From an uncultured Dysosmobacter sp. (lineage in GTDB: Bacteria > Bacillota > Clostridia > Oscillospirales > Oscillospiraceae), in assembly GCF_947631165.1 (NCBI RefSeq), contig NZ_CANRKH010000010.1, positions 1 to 64,000 on the forward strand: a stretch of 64,000 nt of DNA. The letters are read 5' to 3'. The first letter of the stretch is position 1; every line of letters begins with the position of its first letter. Shown here in pieces: positions 15,854-24,310 of the stretch. The translations under genes were made by a program, and so were the position numbers. The notes under the pieces are model-generated. The model saw only the letters and a program-made list of their open reading frames with translations, did no database searches and was not told where the DNA came from.

Positions 15854-15974
15854 AAACGAACCCTCCTTTTCTCCCCAATGTATGCGGCGGAGAGAATTTT
15901 TGTACCTGTTGCGCCCGCAACATCTATTTCCCTGAAATCGGGTTAAAATATCTCTGGAAAGCTTTCAGGATTCG

Positions 15975-16003
15975 TTGCTTTTTTCTGTTCCTTCTGCTAA
16001 AAT
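15975..16003 (+). promoter_or_regulatory. Promoter of sufCB
   Basis: TTGCTT, 17 bases, then TAAAAT, about 65 bases before sufC. Just downstream, CCCTCAGTGAACAAA (16005-16020) matches the end of the 159-bp palindromic repeat, so a repeat remnant sits in the leader. Confidence 0.55.
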
Positions 16004-16068
16004 AGCCCTCAGTGAACAAAATGCGGCAAATCTTGAGCATATATGCCAGCAAAGGAGGTCCCTGAACG

Positions 16069-16809
16069 ATGCTGGAATTGAAGCATATCAGCTACTCCGT
16101 CCGGGAGGGCGACGGAGAGCTGGGCATTTTGAACGATATCTCCCTGACCATCGACGACCACAGACTGGTGGTCTTCACCGGTCCCAACGGCGGCGGCAAG
16201 ACGACCCTGGCCAAGGTCATCATGGGTCTGGTGACCCCCACCTCCGGTCAGATCCTGTGGAACGGACAGGACATCACCGCCCTGAGCATCACGGAGCGGG
16301 CAAGGCTGGGCATCAGCTACGGCTTCCAGCAGCCCCCCCGCTTCAAGGGCCTGACGGTCCGGGATCTGCTGACCCTTGCCAGCGGCGACAAGAAGCTCTC
16401 CAAGGACAAGTGCTGCCAGTACCTCACCCGGGTTGGCCTGTGCGCCAACGACTATCTGGACCGGGAGGTGGACGTGTCCCTCTCCGGCGGCGAGGTGAAG
16501 CGCATTGAGATCGCCTCCATTCTGGCCCGGAACGGCTCTCTGATGATCTTTGACGAGCCCGAGGCGGGCATCGACCTTTGGTCCTTCGCCCGGCTGACGG
16601 AGACCTTCGAGCAGATCCACCGCACCGGCAGCGCCACCATGATCATCATCTCCCACCAGGAGCGCATCATCTCCCTGGCGGACGAGGTGATCGTAGTGGG
16701 CGACGGCACTATCCGACACCGGGGCGCGGCGGCGGACATCCTGCCCAAAATTCTGGCGGACACCCTGGGCGGCTGTCCGGTACTGACCAAGGAGGTAGCG
16801 GCGCAATGA
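16069..16809 (+). CDS. sufC: Fe-S cluster assembly ATPase SufC
   Basis: A 246-residue ABC-type ATPase with Walker A GPNGGGKTT (38-46), ABC signature LSGGEVKRIEI, Walker B LMIFDEPEAGIDLW and the switch His in IIISHQE. The shape DEPEAGID and pairing with a SufB-type gene identify SufC rather than a transporter ATPase. It works in the cytosol with SufB to build [Fe-S] clusters. The AAAGGAGG site precedes the ATG. Its stop overlaps the next start (ATGA). Only SufC and one SufB-like partner are present, the two-gene minimal layout seen in anaerobes (SmsCB). Confidence 0.92.
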   Translation: MLELKHISYSVREGDGELGILNDISLTIDDHRLVVFTGPNGGGKTTLAKVIMGLVTPTSGQILWNGQDITALSITERARLGISYGFQQPPRFKGLTVRDLLTLASGDKKLSKDKCCQYLTRVGLCANDYLDREVDVSLSGGEVKRIEIASILARNGSLMIFDEPEAGIDLWSFARLTETFEQIHRTGSATMIIISHQERIISLADEVIVVGDGTIRHRGAAADILPKILADTLGGCPVLTKEVAAQ

Positions 16810-17732
16810 TGGAAAACGAGATCGACCGGGAACTTCTGGAAAAGATCGCGGATATGCTGGGCAAGCCGGTGGGCGCCTTCAACATCCGCAAGGACAGCGG
16901 CTGCGACGGCCGCCAGAGCACGGAGCACATCCAGATCACCTCCAAGGAGGACGGCAAGAGCGGCATCGACATCCGCATCCAGGACGGCACCGTGGGCGAG
17001 ACCTGCCACATCCCCGTCATCATCACCAAGCCCGGCATCCAGGAGATGGTGTATAACGACTTCTACATCGGCGAAAACTGCGATGTGAACATCGTGGCGG
17101 GCTGCGGCATCCACAACTGCGGCGACCAGGAGAGCCGTCACGACGGTCTGCACACCTTCTATGTGGGCAAGAACTCCCATGTGAAATACACGGAGAAGCA
17201 CTATGGCGACGGCGACGGAAAGGGCGGCCGGGTCATGAATCCCCAGACGGTGGTCTATCTGGAGGAGGGCGCTTCCATCCAGATGGAGACCGTGCAGATC
17301 CGGGGCATCGACTCCACCAAGCGGGACACCAAGATCGTCTGCGGCAAAGGTGCCGAGGCCATCGTCACCGAGCGGCTGCTGACCCACGGCGACCAGACGG
17401 CGGAGAGCGACATGGAGATCGTGCTGGACGGCGAAGGCTCCCGGGGCCGGGTGATCTCCCGGTCTGTGGCCCAGGACACCTCCAGCCAGGTGTTCTACCC
17501 CCGGATGGTGGGCAACGCCCAGTGCTTCGGCCATGTGCAGTGCGACTCCATCATCATGGGCGACGCCAAGATCAAGTCCATCCCCGCCATCACCGCCAAC
17601 TGCACCGAGGCGCAGCTGGTCCACGAAGCGGCCATCGGCAAGATCGCCGGCGACCAGCTTTTGAAGCTGGAGACCCTGGGCCTGACGCCGGAGGAGGCCG
17701 AGGAGTGCATCCTGAAGGGCTTTCTGGCCTGA
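16806..17732 (+). CDS. sufB: SufB/SufD-like scaffold protein, minimal type
   Basis: A 308-residue protein, much shorter than classical SufB (about 460), with the SufBD beta-helix core: YNDFYIGENCDVNIVAGCGIHN near residue 75, HTFYVGKNSHVKYTEKHYG near 115 and the C-terminal Glu-rich helix AAIGKIAGDQLLKLETLGL followed by AEECI. It should scaffold Fe-S clusters with SufC. No SufS, SufU or SufD is adjacent, so the sulfur donor is elsewhere. Overlap with sufC indicates tight translational coupling. Confidence 0.9.
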   Translation: MMENEIDRELLEKIADMLGKPVGAFNIRKDSGCDGRQSTEHIQITSKEDGKSGIDIRIQDGTVGETCHIPVIITKPGIQEMVYNDFYIGENCDVNIVAGCGIHNCGDQESRHDGLHTFYVGKNSHVKYTEKHYGDGDGKGGRVMNPQTVVYLEEGASIQMETVQIRGIDSTKRDTKIVCGKGAEAIVTERLLTHGDQTAESDMEIVLDGEGSRGRVISRSVAQDTSSQVFYPRMVGNAQCFGHVQCDSIIMGDAKIKSIPAITANCTEAQLVHEAAIGKIAGDQLLKLETLGLTPEEAEECILKGFLA

Positions 17733-17744
17733 GGCCTTTTTCAA

Positions 17745-17950
17745 AACAGAAACGGCCGCCGCTCTCCACCGGGGAGCGGCGGCTTGTCACAGCGCAGGCG
17801 CTGCGGCGCTGATAAGCAGGCTTTATCCCCCTTTCAAGGCAATGTTGCATAAATGCGCCCGCAAGCACTTCGCGAAAAATTTTTCGTAAAATTGCTTTTA
17901 CCGATCGATGCGGCATCGCCTTGAGCCATTTTTTGATGATAAAGAGGAGA
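17745..17950. other. Intergenic region with hairpins upstream of malQ
   Basis: GCCGCCGCTC pairs with GAGCGGCGGC at 17757-17784 as a weak terminator for sufCB. Bases about 17836-17925 form a small imperfect palindrome with ends TCAAGGC and GCCTTGA around GCGAAAAATTTTTCG. No gene is seen. Confidence 0.5.
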
Positions 17951-17957
17951 GAGAAAT

Positions 17958-19433
17958 TTGAAACGTTCATCTGGTATCCTGCTCCCTATTTTTTCCCTGC
18001 CGGGGAAATATGGCATTGGCTCTCTGGGAACCGAGGCCCGGGCCTTTGCAGACTTTCTTCACGATGCAGGGCAGTCCTGGTGGCAGATCCTGCCCGTGGG
18101 ACCTACCGGAGCGGGTGACTCCCCTTACACCAGCGAATCCACCTTCGCAGGCAATCCCCTGTTCCTGGATCTGGAGGCTCTGGCGGCGGAGGGCCTGCTG
18201 GACCGGGCCGACCTGGATGCCGCTCAGGTCCCCAACACTGCCTCCATCGACTACGGTGCCCTGGTCCAGAACCGGGAGCGCTTGCTCCGGAAGGCTTTCA
18301 GCCGTATGGACGGCCAGAAGGCCCAGGCGGCGCGTGACTTTACAGAGCGTAATCCCTGGCTGAAAGAATACGCCTTGTATCGAGCGATCAAGTCCCATTT
18401 CAAAGGTAACGCCTGGTTCGATTGGCCCGACGAGGGCCTGCGCCGCCACGATCCCGCCGCCGTGGAGCACTGGCGGACGGAGCTGGCGGAGGACACGGCC
18501 TATCACGCCGCCGTACAGTACTGGTTCTTCGCCCAGTGGGCGGAGCTGAAGGAATACGCCAATCAGCTGGGCATCCGGATCATCGGCGACCTGCCCATCT
18601 ATGTCTCGCTGGACTCCGCCGACGTGTGGAGCGAGCGGAAGGAATTTCTGCTGGACGGCCAAGGCCGGCCCAGCAAAGTGGCGGGCGTGCCGCCGGACTA
18701 CTTCTCCGCCGACGGCCAGCTATGGGGAAATCCCCTGTACGACTGGGCCGCCATGAAGCGGGACGGCTTCGGCTGGTGGATCCGGAGAGTAGAGGGCGCC
18801 TCCAGGCTGTTCGACGCCATCCGCATCGACCACTTCCGGGGCCTGGAAAGCTATTGGGCCATCCCAGCCGGGGCGGAGACCGCCAAGACCGGCCAGTGGG
18901 AAAAGGGCCCCGGCATGGACCTGCTGGGCGTGCTGACCAGCTGGTTCCCCCAGATCACCTATATCGCCGAGGACCTGGGGCTGCTGACAGACGCGGTCCA
19001 CGACCTGCGGGAGACCTCCGGCCTGCCGGGGATGAAGGTGCTGGAATTCGCCTTCTCCGGGCCGGACAACGCCTATCTGCCCCACAACTACACCCAGCCC
19101 CACTGCGTCTGCTACACCGGGACCCACGACAATGACACCGCCGCCGGCTGGTATGCCAACGCCAGCGCGGAGGAGCGGGCCTATGCGGCCCGGTATCTGG
19201 GGACAGAGGACCCCGAGAGCGTACGGCAGGCCCTGCTGCGGTGCGGCCAGGGCAGCGTGGCAGAGCTGTTCGTGGCGCAATTGCAGGACTATCTGGGCCT
19301 GGGCAGCGAGGCCCGTATCAACGTTCCCGGCGTGGCGGACGGCAACTGGCGCTGGCGGCTGCTGCCGGGCCAGACCACGGCGGCCCTGGCGAAGGAGATC
19401 CGGGAGCTGACCCACGCCTTCGGCCGCTGCTGA
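17958..19433 (+). CDS. malQ: 4-alpha-glucanotransferase (amylomaltase)
   Basis: A 491-residue GH77 enzyme that moves alpha-1,4-glucan chains between maltodextrins. Family marks are RSSGILLPIFSLPGKYGIG at the start, WWQILPVGPTG near 38, DLPIYVSLDSADVW near 215 and the catalytic blocks FDAIRIDHFRGLESYW (nucleophile Asp) and YIAEDLG (acid Glu). It acts in the cytosol on glycogen or starch breakdown products. The start is a TTG with AGGAG 8 bases upstream; no ATG fits. No other glycogen gene is adjacent. Confidence 0.95.
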   Translation: MKRSSGILLPIFSLPGKYGIGSLGTEARAFADFLHDAGQSWWQILPVGPTGAGDSPYTSESTFAGNPLFLDLEALAAEGLLDRADLDAAQVPNTASIDYGALVQNRERLLRKAFSRMDGQKAQAARDFTERNPWLKEYALYRAIKSHFKGNAWFDWPDEGLRRHDPAAVEHWRTELAEDTAYHAAVQYWFFAQWAELKEYANQLGIRIIGDLPIYVSLDSADVWSERKEFLLDGQGRPSKVAGVPPDYFSADGQLWGNPLYDWAAMKRDGFGWWIRRVEGASRLFDAIRIDHFRGLESYWAIPAGAETAKTGQWEKGPGMDLLGVLTSWFPQITYIAEDLGLLTDAVHDLRETSGLPGMKVLEFAFSGPDNAYLPHNYTQPHCVCYTGTHDNDTAAGWYANASAEERAYAARYLGTEDPESVRQALLRCGQGSVAELFVAQLQDYLGLGSEARINVPGVADGNWRWRLLPGQTTAALAKEIRELTHAFGRC

Positions 19434-19501
19434 AGGACCGGCCCATCCCCGCTTGAGGCCGGGATGTTTGCGAACAAACCGTAAACCCTTGCAGGAAATG
19501 A

Positions 19502-19530
19502 TTGACGAACGGGAAAAAAAACCGTACAAT
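19502..19530 (+). promoter_or_regulatory. Promoter of the Gly-rich protein/pspA operon
   Basis: TTGACG, exactly 17 bases, then TACAAT, about 40 bases before the gene. Confidence 0.7.
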
Positions 19531-19570
19531 AAAATCCGTTGAAACATCTAGTCAAATAGGAGGGACCACA

Positions 19571-20614
19571 ATGGGCAGATCAGGCGGAGGCGGTTTCCGC
19601 GGAGGCGGATTCCGCGGCGGCGGTTTCCGGGGAGGCGGCTTCTCCGGCGGAGGGCGCTCCTCTGGCGGGTTTTCCGGCGGCGGCCGGTCCGGCGGCTCCT
19701 TTGGGGGCGGCGGCCGGTCCGGAGGAAGCGGTTTTGGAGGCTTTGGAGGAACGCCTAGGCGGTCCATCCGCACCGGACCCATCATCATCAACAACTCCCG
19801 CCGGAATTACGGCGGCGGCAGCGGCGGGTCCGGCGGAGGCGCGCCGAAGCGCAAAAACAGCGGCGGCTTTGGCTCGGCGCTGGCTGCCCTGGTGGTGGTA
19901 CTGGTGATCGTGGTGCTGCTGTTTGCCGTCTTTGGCGGCGGGTCCGGTTCCAGCGGCGTGCAGAAATCTACATATGAACGGGAAAAGCTGCCGGCGGCAG
20001 CAGTGACGGAGACCGGCTACTATACCGACGAGGGCGGCTGGTTCTCCAACAGGAGCGAGCTGGAGAGCGGCATGAGATCCTTCTATAAGGAGACCGGCGT
20101 GCAGCCCTACCTGTATCTGCTGGAAAACGGCAGCGTCACCTCCGTCTCCCAGCTGACGGAGCTGGCGGAGGAGCTGTATCCCCAGCTGTTCACCGACGAG
20201 GCCCACTTCCTGCTGGTATTCTGCGACGATGACCGAGGCAGCTACAACTGCGGCTACGCCGTGGGGACCCAGGCCAAAACGGTGATGGACAGCGAGGCCA
20301 TCGCCATTCTGGCGGACTATCTGGACCGCTATTACAGCGACTACTCCATCAGTGAGGAGGAGATCTTCTCCAAGACCTTCGCCGACACCGGCGAGCGGAT
20401 CATGACGGTGACCAAGTCGCCTCTGCCGACCCTGGCCGTCTGCGTCACGGTGGTGATCGTGGCGGCGGTGGTGTTCGTCACCGCCAAGAAGCGCCGGGAG
20501 CAGAAGGAGGCGGAGGCCCGCCGGACGGAGGAGATCTTAAAGACCCCCCTGGAAAAGTTCGGCGACCAGGACGTTGAGGACCTGGCAAAGAAATATGAAA
20601 ATCAGGACGATTGA
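19571..20614 (+). CDS. Gly-rich membrane protein linked to PspA
   Basis: A 347-residue protein in three parts. Residues 1-60 are a repeat of GGGFRGGGF and SGGGRSSGGFSGGG units encoded by a short tandem DNA repeat (about 19577-19745). A membrane segment lies near residue 105 (ALAALVVVLVIVVLLFAVF) and another near 305. The region between carries an acidic domain of about 170 residues with HFLLVFCDDDRGSYNCGYAVG, resembling TPM-like domains. The last 40 residues are charged. The next gene is pspA, so a membrane-stress role is likely. The start has AGGAGGG upstream. Confidence 0.75.
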   Translation: MGRSGGGGFRGGGFRGGGFRGGGFSGGGRSSGGFSGGGRSGGSFGGGGRSGGSGFGGFGGTPRRSIRTGPIIINNSRRNYGGGSGGSGGGAPKRKNSGGFGSALAALVVVLVIVVLLFAVFGGGSGSSGVQKSTYEREKLPAAAVTETGYYTDEGGWFSNRSELESGMRSFYKETGVQPYLYLLENGSVTSVSQLTELAEELYPQLFTDEAHFLLVFCDDDRGSYNCGYAVGTQAKTVMDSEAIAILADYLDRYYSDYSISEEEIFSKTFADTGERIMTVTKSPLPTLAVCVTVVIVAAVVFVTAKKRREQKEAEARRTEEILKTPLEKFGDQDVEDLAKKYENQDD

Positions 20615-20645
20615 GCGTCCGCATTTATGAGAGGAGATCTAAACT

Positions 20646-21326
20646 ATGGCTATTCTGGAACGCTTTACCGACATCATCAAGGCCAACATCAACGAGCTGT
20701 TGGACAAGTGCGAGGACCCGGCGAAAATGATCGACCAGTACCTGCGGGATATGACCGAGGACCTGGCTGAGGTGAAGAAAGAGACCGCCGCCGTCATGGC
20801 GGAGGAGACCCGCGCCAAGCGGATGCTGGAAGAGAACACCGCCGAGATGAAGCGCTATGAGGACCTGGCCCGCAAGGCCCTGACCGCCGGCAACGAGGGG
20901 GACGCCCGGGTGTTCCTGGGCAAGAAGCAGCAACTGGCCGACAAGGCCGCCAGCCTGCAGGCCACCTTTGACGCCGCCCACGCCAACGCCGAGAAGATGC
21001 GCCAGATGCACGACAAGCTGGTGGGCGACATCGAGACCCTCAACAGCCGTCGGGAGATGGTGAAGGCCAAGGTGGCCGTGGCCAAGACCCAGGAGCGGGT
21101 CAATAAGCTGGGCGCCAGCGCCGACAAGGCCGCCGGCGCTATGAGCGCCTTTGAGCGGATGGAGAAAAAGGCCGACCAGATGCTGGATCAGGCCAACGCC
21201 ATGGCGGAGCTGAACACCGCCCCCGTGGACGAGGCTGCCGCTCTGGAGGCCAAATACGCCTCCGCAGCCGGCGACGCCGCCGTGGACGACGCGTTGGCCA
21301 AGCTGAAGCAGGAAATGGGGCTGTAA
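20646..21326 (+). CDS. pspA: PspA/IM30 (Vipp1) family membrane-stress protein
   Basis: A 226-residue, almost wholly helical protein starting MAILERFTDIIKANINEL, a typical PspA/IM30 N-terminal amphipathic helix, followed by a long coiled coil (about residues 25-190). PspA forms ESCRT-III-like polymers that protect the inner membrane. It lies 31 bases after the Gly-rich membrane protein with its own GGAG site and a shared terminator, so the pair is one operon. In known systems the partner anchors or senses membrane stress. Confidence 0.9.
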   Translation: MAILERFTDIIKANINELLDKCEDPAKMIDQYLRDMTEDLAEVKKETAAVMAEETRAKRMLEENTAEMKRYEDLARKALTAGNEGDARVFLGKKQQLADKAASLQATFDAAHANAEKMRQMHDKLVGDIETLNSRREMVKAKVAVAKTQERVNKLGASADKAAGAMSAFERMEKKADQMLDQANAMAELNTAPVDEAAALEAKYASAAGDAAVDDALAKLKQEMGL

Positions 21327-21354
21327 GCTCCCCCCGGCGATCCAAAGATCACAC

Positions 21355-21385
21355 AGGGCCGCGGCTGACGCCGCGGCCCTTTTTC
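21355..21385 (+). terminator. Terminator of the pspA operon
   Basis: AGGGCCGCGG pairs perfectly with CCGCGGCCCT around a 6-base loop, followed by T5. Confidence 0.88.
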
Positions 21386-21494
21386 AGCGATCAGGATCGG
21401 GGCACGGCTGTCCGCTCTTCTGGTCTATATGGCGGCAAAGCTTTGAAATTTCAGGGCCGCAACCGGCGGTTGACAAAAAGAAACCCGCACATGG

Positions 21495-21523
21495 TTGCCA
21501 GCTCTCTCCATTTCCGCTATGAT
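21495..21523 (+). promoter_or_regulatory. Promoter of the HTH-membrane protein
   Basis: TTGCCA, 17 bases, then TATGAT, about 75 bases upstream of the start. Confidence 0.65.
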
Positions 21524-21598
21524 GGGACTATCCCAAAGGGCAGCGTGTGCCACTCTGTTTCGGCCCGTTCCGTCCCAAATCCAGGAGGTGCTCCATAC

Positions 21599-22879
21599 AT
21601 GACACAAGACCCCTCGACCCTGGGCCAGCGCATTCAGGAGAGCCGCAAGGCCGCCGGCCTGAGCCAGGAAGCCCTTGGCCAGGAGCTGAATGTCTCCCGG
21701 CAGGCCGTCAGCAAATGGGAAGCCGACGCCGCTATCCCGGAGCTGGAAAACCTCATCGCCATGAGCCGCCTATTCGGCGTGTCTGTGGGGCGGCTGCTGG
21801 GCGTGGAGGCCGAACAGCAGCCGGAGGCCGCTCCTCCTGCAGATGATGAGCTGACCGAAGCCCAGCTGCGGATGGTCCAGGAGATCGTGGACCGGTATCT
21901 GGCAGCCCAGCCGGAAAAAAAGAAGTCTCCCTGGGGAAAACGGGACGTCCGCGTCCTGTTCGCCCTGTGCGGCATCATGCTGGCACTGCTGGTGGGTCTG
22001 GGCCGCCGGGTTGCCCAGCTGGACAGCCGCTATACCGGCCTGCAGCAGTCCATCAGCGGTGTATCCAGCTCTGTCAACGGCCAGATCAATTCCATGGCCC
22101 GGCAAATCAGCACTATATTAGATGAAAAAAATAATATATTGTATGATTCCACTGCCACGATCACGGATTTCGACGGTGTAGCCGAGACGGTGACGCTGCG
22201 GCTCACCGCTGCTCCCAAGGAGTGGACAGCAAGCACCGCCGCCGTGTTCACCGCTGCACTGTCCGATGGGAGGACCTTCACGGCGGAGGGCACAGGCCAG
22301 GACGGCATCTTCACCGCCGAGGGCTTTGTGGTGCCCATGGACCAGGAGATCGCCCTGTCCGTGGCCCTCACCGACGGCGACGTCAGCCGCGCCGGCGCCA
22401 TGGAGACGCTGTACGACTGTCTGCCAGGGTGCTTTTCCCTGGAGGTAGACTGTAATTGGGACGGGGGCTGGACTGCCGCCGCGCCGGCGACAGTCCGTAA
22501 AGAGACGCTGGATCTGCATATCTCCCCGCCTGCCAACGCCGCCTTTTCTCTCCGGCCCACGGCTGTCTCGCTGTGTGTCTTCCGCAACCGGGAGACACAG
22601 CCGGAGCAGAGCTTTCCCGTGCCGGAGGCAGTCTCCCTATATGAGGAGAGCGGTTATGTGCAGCAGTTCAACAACTTCGCCTATCAGACCAGCTTTGAGC
22701 TGGCGGAGGGGGACACGGTGATGACGGCCCTGCGGATCGACGATGACCACGGGCAGACCACCTATACCCTTCTGGACGCTTACCGGCTGAAAGAAAAAAA
22801 ATCTCTCAGCAGCTCCCCCATCGAATCCGCCCGGCTCCACCTGCAGCCCTGGCAGCCTGGAGAGATCCCCTCCTTTTGA
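21599..22879 (+). CDS. Xre-type HTH protein with membrane anchor and extracellular domain
   Basis: A 426-residue protein. Residues 8-65 form an Xre HTH domain (IQESRKAAGLSQEALGQELN, then VSRQAVSKWEADAA). A membrane segment lies near residue 125 (VLFALCGIMLALLVGLG), followed by a coiled-coil-like stretch and an outer domain of about 270 residues with beta-rich composition. This layout suggests a membrane-tethered transcription factor that senses something outside. The outer domain is unrecognised. AGGAGG precedes the ATG. It is a single gene with no partner on either side. Confidence 0.8.
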   Translation: MTQDPSTLGQRIQESRKAAGLSQEALGQELNVSRQAVSKWEADAAIPELENLIAMSRLFGVSVGRLLGVEAEQQPEAAPPADDELTEAQLRMVQEIVDRYLAAQPEKKKSPWGKRDVRVLFALCGIMLALLVGLGRRVAQLDSRYTGLQQSISGVSSSVNGQINSMARQISTILDEKNNILYDSTATITDFDGVAETVTLRLTAAPKEWTASTAAVFTAALSDGRTFTAEGTGQDGIFTAEGFVVPMDQEIALSVALTDGDVSRAGAMETLYDCLPGCFSLEVDCNWDGGWTAAAPATVRKETLDLHISPPANAAFSLRPTAVSLCVFRNRETQPEQSFPVPEAVSLYEESGYVQQFNNFAYQTSFELAEGDTVMTALRIDDDHGQTTYTLLDAYRLKEKKSLSSSPIESARLHLQPWQPGEIPSF

Positions 22880-22998
22880 CGCGGCTTCACAGAACAGAAA
22901 GAGTACCGCAAAAAGCACTTCCCTGCAAAAGGACACTGCCTTTACAAAAGAGCGCCTCCCCGCTGAGAACCAGCGGGGAGGCGTTTTATGTGTTTTGA

Positions 22999-23076
22999 TA
23001 CCCTCAGTGAACAAAGGGCAACGCGGTTTTTCAGGGCATCTTCAGCGGCTGGCGGCGTTATCCTCGTTGCCGGGCG
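22999..23076. repeat. 78-bp copy of the palindromic element's left arm (copy 2)
   Basis: Identical base for base to 11545-11622. It is followed at once by the reverse-oriented AT-cored repeat, so the same two modules are joined in both places but in different orientation. The perfect identity over 78 bases suggests recent movement or gene conversion. Confidence 0.8.
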
Positions 23077-23135
23077 GCAGCGCGATGCGCCGCAATCAAA
23101 AACTTTTTTAAAGTTTTTGATCAGGAAACAGTATG
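23077..23135 (-). repeat. AT-cored dispersed repeat (copy 2, short)
   Basis: Reverse complement of the start of copy 1: GCGCGATGCGCCGCAAT, then AAAAACTTTTTTAAAGTTTTT and CAGGAAACAG. It lies right after argF and its AAACTTT/AAAGTTT hairpin with T-run could end the arg transcript. Confidence 0.65.
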
Positions 23136-23141
23136 ACAAGC

Positions 23142-24125
23142 TCACTTCATCAGCTCATACATGACGGCCTTGATGGTATGCATCCGGTTCTCCGCCTCGT
23201 CAAAGACGATGGACTGTTCGCTCTCGAACACCTCGTCGGTGACCTCCATGGCCTCCCGGCCAAACTTCTCGCCCATCTCCTTGCCAACCCTGGTCTTGTG
23301 GTCGTGGTAAGCGGGCAGGCAGTGCATGAAACGGCACTGGGGGCCGGCGTTGTCCATCAGGGCACGGGTCACCTGATAGGGGCCGAGCGCCTGGATGCGC
23401 TCCTGCCAGACCTCCACCGGCTCGCCCATGGAGACCCACACGTCGGTGTACAGTACGCCGGCATTTTTCGTGGCCTCTATGGGGTCCTCGATGAACTCCA
23501 GCACGGCCCCGGTCTCCTTGGCGATGGCCTGGCACTGGTCCACCAGGGCCGCCTCCGGCATGTACGCCTTGGGAGCACAGGCCACAAAGTGCATCCCCAT
23601 CTTGGCGCAGCCCACCATCAGACTGTTGCCCATGTTGTACCGGGCGTCGCCCAGATACACCAGCTTCACGCCCTTGAGCTTCCCGAAGTGCTCCTGGATG
23701 GTCAAGAAGTCCGCCAGGATCTGGGTTGGGTGGAACTCGTTGGTCAATCCGTTGAACACCGGCACTCCGGCGTACTTCGCCAGCTCCTCCACCAGATCCT
23801 GGCCGAAGCCCCGATACTCGATGCCGTCGAACATCCGGCCAAGGACCCGGGCGGTGTCGGCAATGGACTCCTTCACGCCGATCTGGCTGCCGGTGGGGCC
23901 CAGGTAGGTGCTGCCCATGCCCAGGTCCTGGGCGGCCACCTCAAAGGCGCAGCGGGTGCGGGTTGATGTCTTTTCAAAGATCAGGGCCACGTTTTTGCCC
24001 TCTAAGTACCGGTGGGGAACGCCCGCTTTCTTCTTGGCCTTCAGATCGGCGGCGGTGTCCAGAAGCTGCTGGATCTCAGCAGGGGTGTAGTCCAGGAGCT
24101 TTAAAAAATGGGCATGGTTTTCCAT
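23142..24125 (-). CDS. argF: Ornithine carbamoyltransferase
   Basis: A 327-residue enzyme making citrulline from ornithine and carbamoyl phosphate. The carbamoyl-phosphate site [12 protein letters not shown] (51-62) and the ornithine site [10 protein letters not shown] near residue 267 are intact. [10 protein letters not shown] near 126 also fits. It is the last gene of the arginine cluster; 185 bases separate it from argD, with an AAAATCTTC hairpin and T-run in between that could reduce read-through. The start has AAGGAG upstream. Confidence 0.96.
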   Translation of the reverse strand: MENHAHFLKLLDYTPAEIQQLLDTAADLKAKKKAGVPHRYLEGKNVALIFEKTSTRTRCAFEVAAQDLGMGSTYLGPTGSQIGVKESIADTARVLGRMFDGIEYRGFGQDLVEELAKYAGVPVFNGLTNEFHPTQILADFLTIQEHFGKLKGVKLVYLGDARYNMGNSLMVGCAKMGMHFVACAPKAYMPEAALVDQCQAIAKETGAVLEFIEDPIEATKNAGVLYTDVWVSMGEPVEVWQERIQALGPYQVTRALMDNAGPQCRFMHCLPAYHDHKTRVGKEMGEKFGREAMEVTDEVFESEQSIVFDEAENRMHTIKAVMYELMK

Positions 24126-24190
24126 CGTTGTCTCTCCTTGTCGTGTTGATCTCCGGGAAACGGGCCGGGTCCCGCTGCACGCTTCCGTGC

Positions 24191-24218
24191 AAAAAACTGA
24201 AGATTTTGCAAAATCTTC
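24191..24218 (-). terminator. Terminator-like hairpin between argD and argF
   Basis: GAAGATTTTG is joined directly to CAAAATCTTC, an AT-rich palindrome followed on the minus strand by AGTTTTTT. It may give partial termination before argF. Confidence 0.45.
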
Positions 24219-24310
24219 CCGTTAGGATTAGAGTACGTGTTAGAGTCAGTGTTACTGTAAGAAAGGGCCCGTGGGGCGGAAGCCCCCGGCGGCGTGGGAA
24301 ATGAGATCTT

